This document shows positions 61,391 to 64,000 of a DNA stretch of 64,000 nt, one piece after another. Position numbers and translations under genes: made by a program. The notes beneath the pieces are model-generated. The model was not told where the DNA came from and made no database searches. It saw only the letters and a list, made by a program, of their open reading frames with translations. Numbering within the stretch: position 1 is the first letter of the stretch; each line of letters begins with the position of its first letter. Origin of the DNA: Brienomyrus brachyistius (lineage: Eukaryota; Chordata; Actinopteri; Osteoglossiformes; Mormyridae); NCBI RefSeq assembly GCF_023856365.1, contig NC_064539.1, forward strand, positions 29,229,493-29,293,492. The letters are read 5' to 3'.

Positions 61391-61743
61391 TTTTCATGTA
61401 AACGGGATTAAAATTTTAAGTAGGAATTAATGGCTATACACCTTTTGTCACGTTCGCAAATGTTTCACTGTTGCACCTCTCTGAATAATTGTCTTTGTGC
61501 AAGTCTAGGCTGCACCTATTTATTATGAATTTCAGGAAATTTTATACATGAACCCATTTTCGATGTATAAACATTTATATTAATTTGTTAATTTGAGACA
61601 CTTTTATACAGAGTTTGTATTATGAGATCAAAACATAGACACAATGCATAATGTGGAACGTCATATCTAATGTATTTCATTCCCCAGAGTTTAGGAAATA
61701 TAAGAAAATCTAATTTGGTTAATATAATTACACAAACCAAATA

Positions 61744-62225
61744 CAGTACAATCCCGTTATAACGGACTTCAAGGGACCTGGCAAAAAAGTCCGTTAAATC
61801 CAAAATCCGTTATATCCAGAGTTGCTGTATGCCAAGAATACAACTACAGGACACCATTTGCTCATGCTACACCCCAGCAGACACACTTGTACAATATAAT
61901 AATCTACAGTATACCACATGTAGTAATCCAACTTTACCTGACCAGATGCGTGACTATTAATAATCCCGACTACGTACAGTAGCTGCGCTGGTTATCACCG
62001 GCACGCCACGCGCCTTGTAAGCGGAGCCTGCATGTCCGTTATAGCCAAACAAAGCTACAGCTAAATTCGTTGGTCCGTTATAAGCGAAATTCCGTTATAT
62101 GCGACTCCGCTATATCCGATGCTTTTTCTGCATGTTCTTTAAGGCGCACGGCCGGGACCAGCGGACCTTGTCCGTTATTTACTATATTCCGTTATAAGCG
62201 AGTCCACTATAACGGGATTTTACTG
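61744..62225. mobile_element. Tigger/pogo-like MITE, 482 bp, intact ends
   Basis: Left end CAGTACAATCCCGTTATAAC GGACT and right end (reversed) CAGTAAAATCCCGTTATAGT GGACT form 25-bp inverted repeats with 3 mismatches. TA flanks both sides (61742-61743 and 62226-62227), the pogo/Tc1-type target duplication. The motif (G/T)TCCGTTATA recurs inside about eight times. No transposase. Confidence 0.88.
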
Positions 62226-62432
62226 TAATCCTACACTTACCATGACTTGGAATGAAATTCCGTTTTTTTTTTTTTTGCCTATAAACCTACATGTCACTGG
62301 CCTTGTAGTAAATGTAAACGTGCTATGTAAATAAATCGACATTGACTATAGGTAACATTTTTGTAACATGGAGGGTACATTGATGTTGTAAATCTCTGAA
62401 GGTCAGGGTCTCACCAAATGTTTTCATGAGTA

Positions 62433-62525
62433 CAGGCGGTTCTCTGTATCCCAAGTTCTGCATCCCTGGATTCAACCAACCATGGGTCAAAAATGTTCCG
62501 GGAAAAAAAATATATGCAGGCGTAA
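62433..62525 (+). mobile_element. Tigger-like terminus
   Basis: After TA, CAGGCGGTTCTCTGTATCCC and TGCATCCCTGGATTCAACCA ACCATGGGTC resemble the end of vertebrate Tigger elements. The rest is lost. Confidence 0.6.
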
Positions 62526-62771
62526 AATGCGAATTTGCCACATCCCAAGCACTAAGTTGAGAGTTTAACTTAGGTAGACTGTCATAATTTTCAGTCAGAT
62601 GTGGGGATGGCTGAAATTTAACGTGGCTTTACTAGTATTCTCTGCCTAGTCACATCGCCATTGCCCCCCCCCCCCCCGGATAATGCTCCCTCATTTATCT
62701 CAGATGAATAAATGGCTTACCCTTCACTCAGACCGAAAGCAAGGTGGGAGATGCGAAAGCTCAAGAACTAC

Positions 62772-63037
62772 TGTTATGATCGCGGGGTGGACATGCAGGC
62801 AAGAAGGGGGAAGGACGAGGCAGGTAGGCGGAATTCGAGACAACGGGGTTTATTCGGGGAAGACAGGGCAGACGGCAACGAACATCACATCAATTACGGA
62901 CAACCAACAGAGGATGACGTGGACTGATATACATGAGACAAGCCAAAATAACGGAACAGCTGGGCACAATCGTGGAAGCGCACGTGGATGATGAGGGGGC
63001 GTGGCACATATGAGGATCGGACGAGCTGGGCATGACA
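62772..63037 (-). mobile_element. Unnamed dispersed element, copy 2
   Basis: Minus-strand copy of the family at 6362-6640, starting TGTCATGCCCAGCTCGTCCG ATCCTCATATGTGCCACGCC and ending with TGTTATG on the plus strand at 62772. Open frames across it are non-conserved. Confidence 0.78.
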
Positions 63038-63039
63038 AT

Positions 63040-64000
63040 TACAATGTATCTGTAAAAATGGCAAATAAAACACAATTTCTTTAAAAAGCAGGAGCAGCCA
63101 CTGCTCTTTTAGACACTCTGGTTAAATGAGAGGCTGTTTTCCTTTCAGAGCTGAAATTGGAAGACAGCCGATCCATTCTGAGAAATGCGCCACTTGGCGA
63201 TTTTGTCATTGTGCAAACATCGTAGAGTGTACTTACACAAACCTATACGGTATAGCCTACTAAACACTTAGTTTATATAGTTTGGCCTAAATAATAATAA
63301 AAAGTTCCATCTAGTAAATTCAGAAACCAGTTACATAGTTCTTTATTATCAGTGCCAAGTATTAAGAACTGTACACGATTGTGTTACAGTTTTATATGAC
63401 TGGCAGTCAGTATCATCACAAATACGTAAATAATGCATTGCTGTTATGATGTTATGACGTTATGATGCTACAGTGTCACTAGGTGTTTTTTATGCTCCAT
63501 TTTATTCTTACCAATGTCGTAAATGCGGTATGTCGTTGAATGAAACTTCTTGTCATTATTAAATGTCATTATTGTTCCGGTTTCTGGATTACAGTTACGC
63601 CTGCCGATTGAATTGTTTGCCATACTTTGTTTGAGATGTTCCATTTACAATTTCTTCCCTGAACTTTTCTCGAAACCTTTGAAAATCATTACATGGAGGC
63701 TCCATTCAGTGATGCTTGCTAACCTTGATCATTCATTTAACTAGGGGAAAGGTATCAAGGAAGTCAGAAAATAGTCAGACCAAATATTGTATATAGGCCT
63801 AAACACCTTTTATACCCTCTATAATGAGAATGATATTGCATATAACTAGCAGATATGTAGAATGGTTGACCTGAAAAAGTCCAGAAATACTGGCATTTGT
63901 ATGATCCTTCATTACGGGATTATAAAGACTCTCCAATGGCTACAAACTAAAAGAAAATATGTTTGTACTGTAACGCCATATACCTGCATATGTATTTGCA
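63040..64000. other. Right end of window: stretch without genes
   Basis: AT-rich, with a short TTATGATG tandem near 63440-63465. Nothing recognised. Confidence 0.45.

Noticed and set aside
55090..64000. A second gene upstream of mctp1
   Set aside because: I looked for one on both strands and found only repeats and frames without family resemblance.

Overview
This is vertebrate nuclear DNA, almost certainly from a ray-finned (teleost-type) fish. Coding sequence is sparse and split by long introns. The rest is packed with fish-type transposons: two Tc1 families, hAT and Tigger-like non-autonomous elements, RTE/Rex3-like and other LINE pieces, tRNA-headed SINEs and L2-tailed SINEs. There are many GC-rich minisatellites and long poly-C/poly-G runs. 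I cannot name the species.

The one gene I can support is mctp1 (multiple C2 domain and transmembrane region protein 1), on the minus strand, with only its 5' part present. Exon 1 (54504-54986) holds the start codon and the variable N-terminal region. Exon 2 (13675-13789) is short; I found it by eye from its splice sites and protein match. Exon 3 (605-747) encodes most of the front half of the first C2 domain. Intron 1 is 40,714 bp and intron 2 is 12,927 bp. Phases agree (exon 1/2 phase 0, exon 2/3 phase 1, exon 3 ends in phase 0), and the 247 codons read through without a stop. The remaining C2 domains and the two membrane segments lie beyond position 1.

Layout: 1-604 is the start of intron 3, mostly a 29-bp minisatellite. 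748-13674 is intron 2, with several minisatellites, a perfect 64-bp-arm foldback and two dispersed repeat families. 13790-54503 is intron 1, holding a decayed hAT transposase, LINE fragments, two Tc1 elements and many SINEs. 54504-55085 is exon 1 and a CpG-rich presumed promoter. 55086-64000 lies upstream of mctp1 and shows no second gene, only repeats (Tc1 fragment, LINE fragment, hAT-like, Tigger-like MITE).

I found no new gene system. The most useful points are the recovered exon 2 with a G-run beside its donor, three unnamed dispersed repeat families seen as homologous pairs inside the window, tandem arrays of CCAAT-box and CATG-core motifs in minisatellites, and one unexplained coding-like segment at 17.2 kb. 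Element boundaries are by eye and approximate unless stated.
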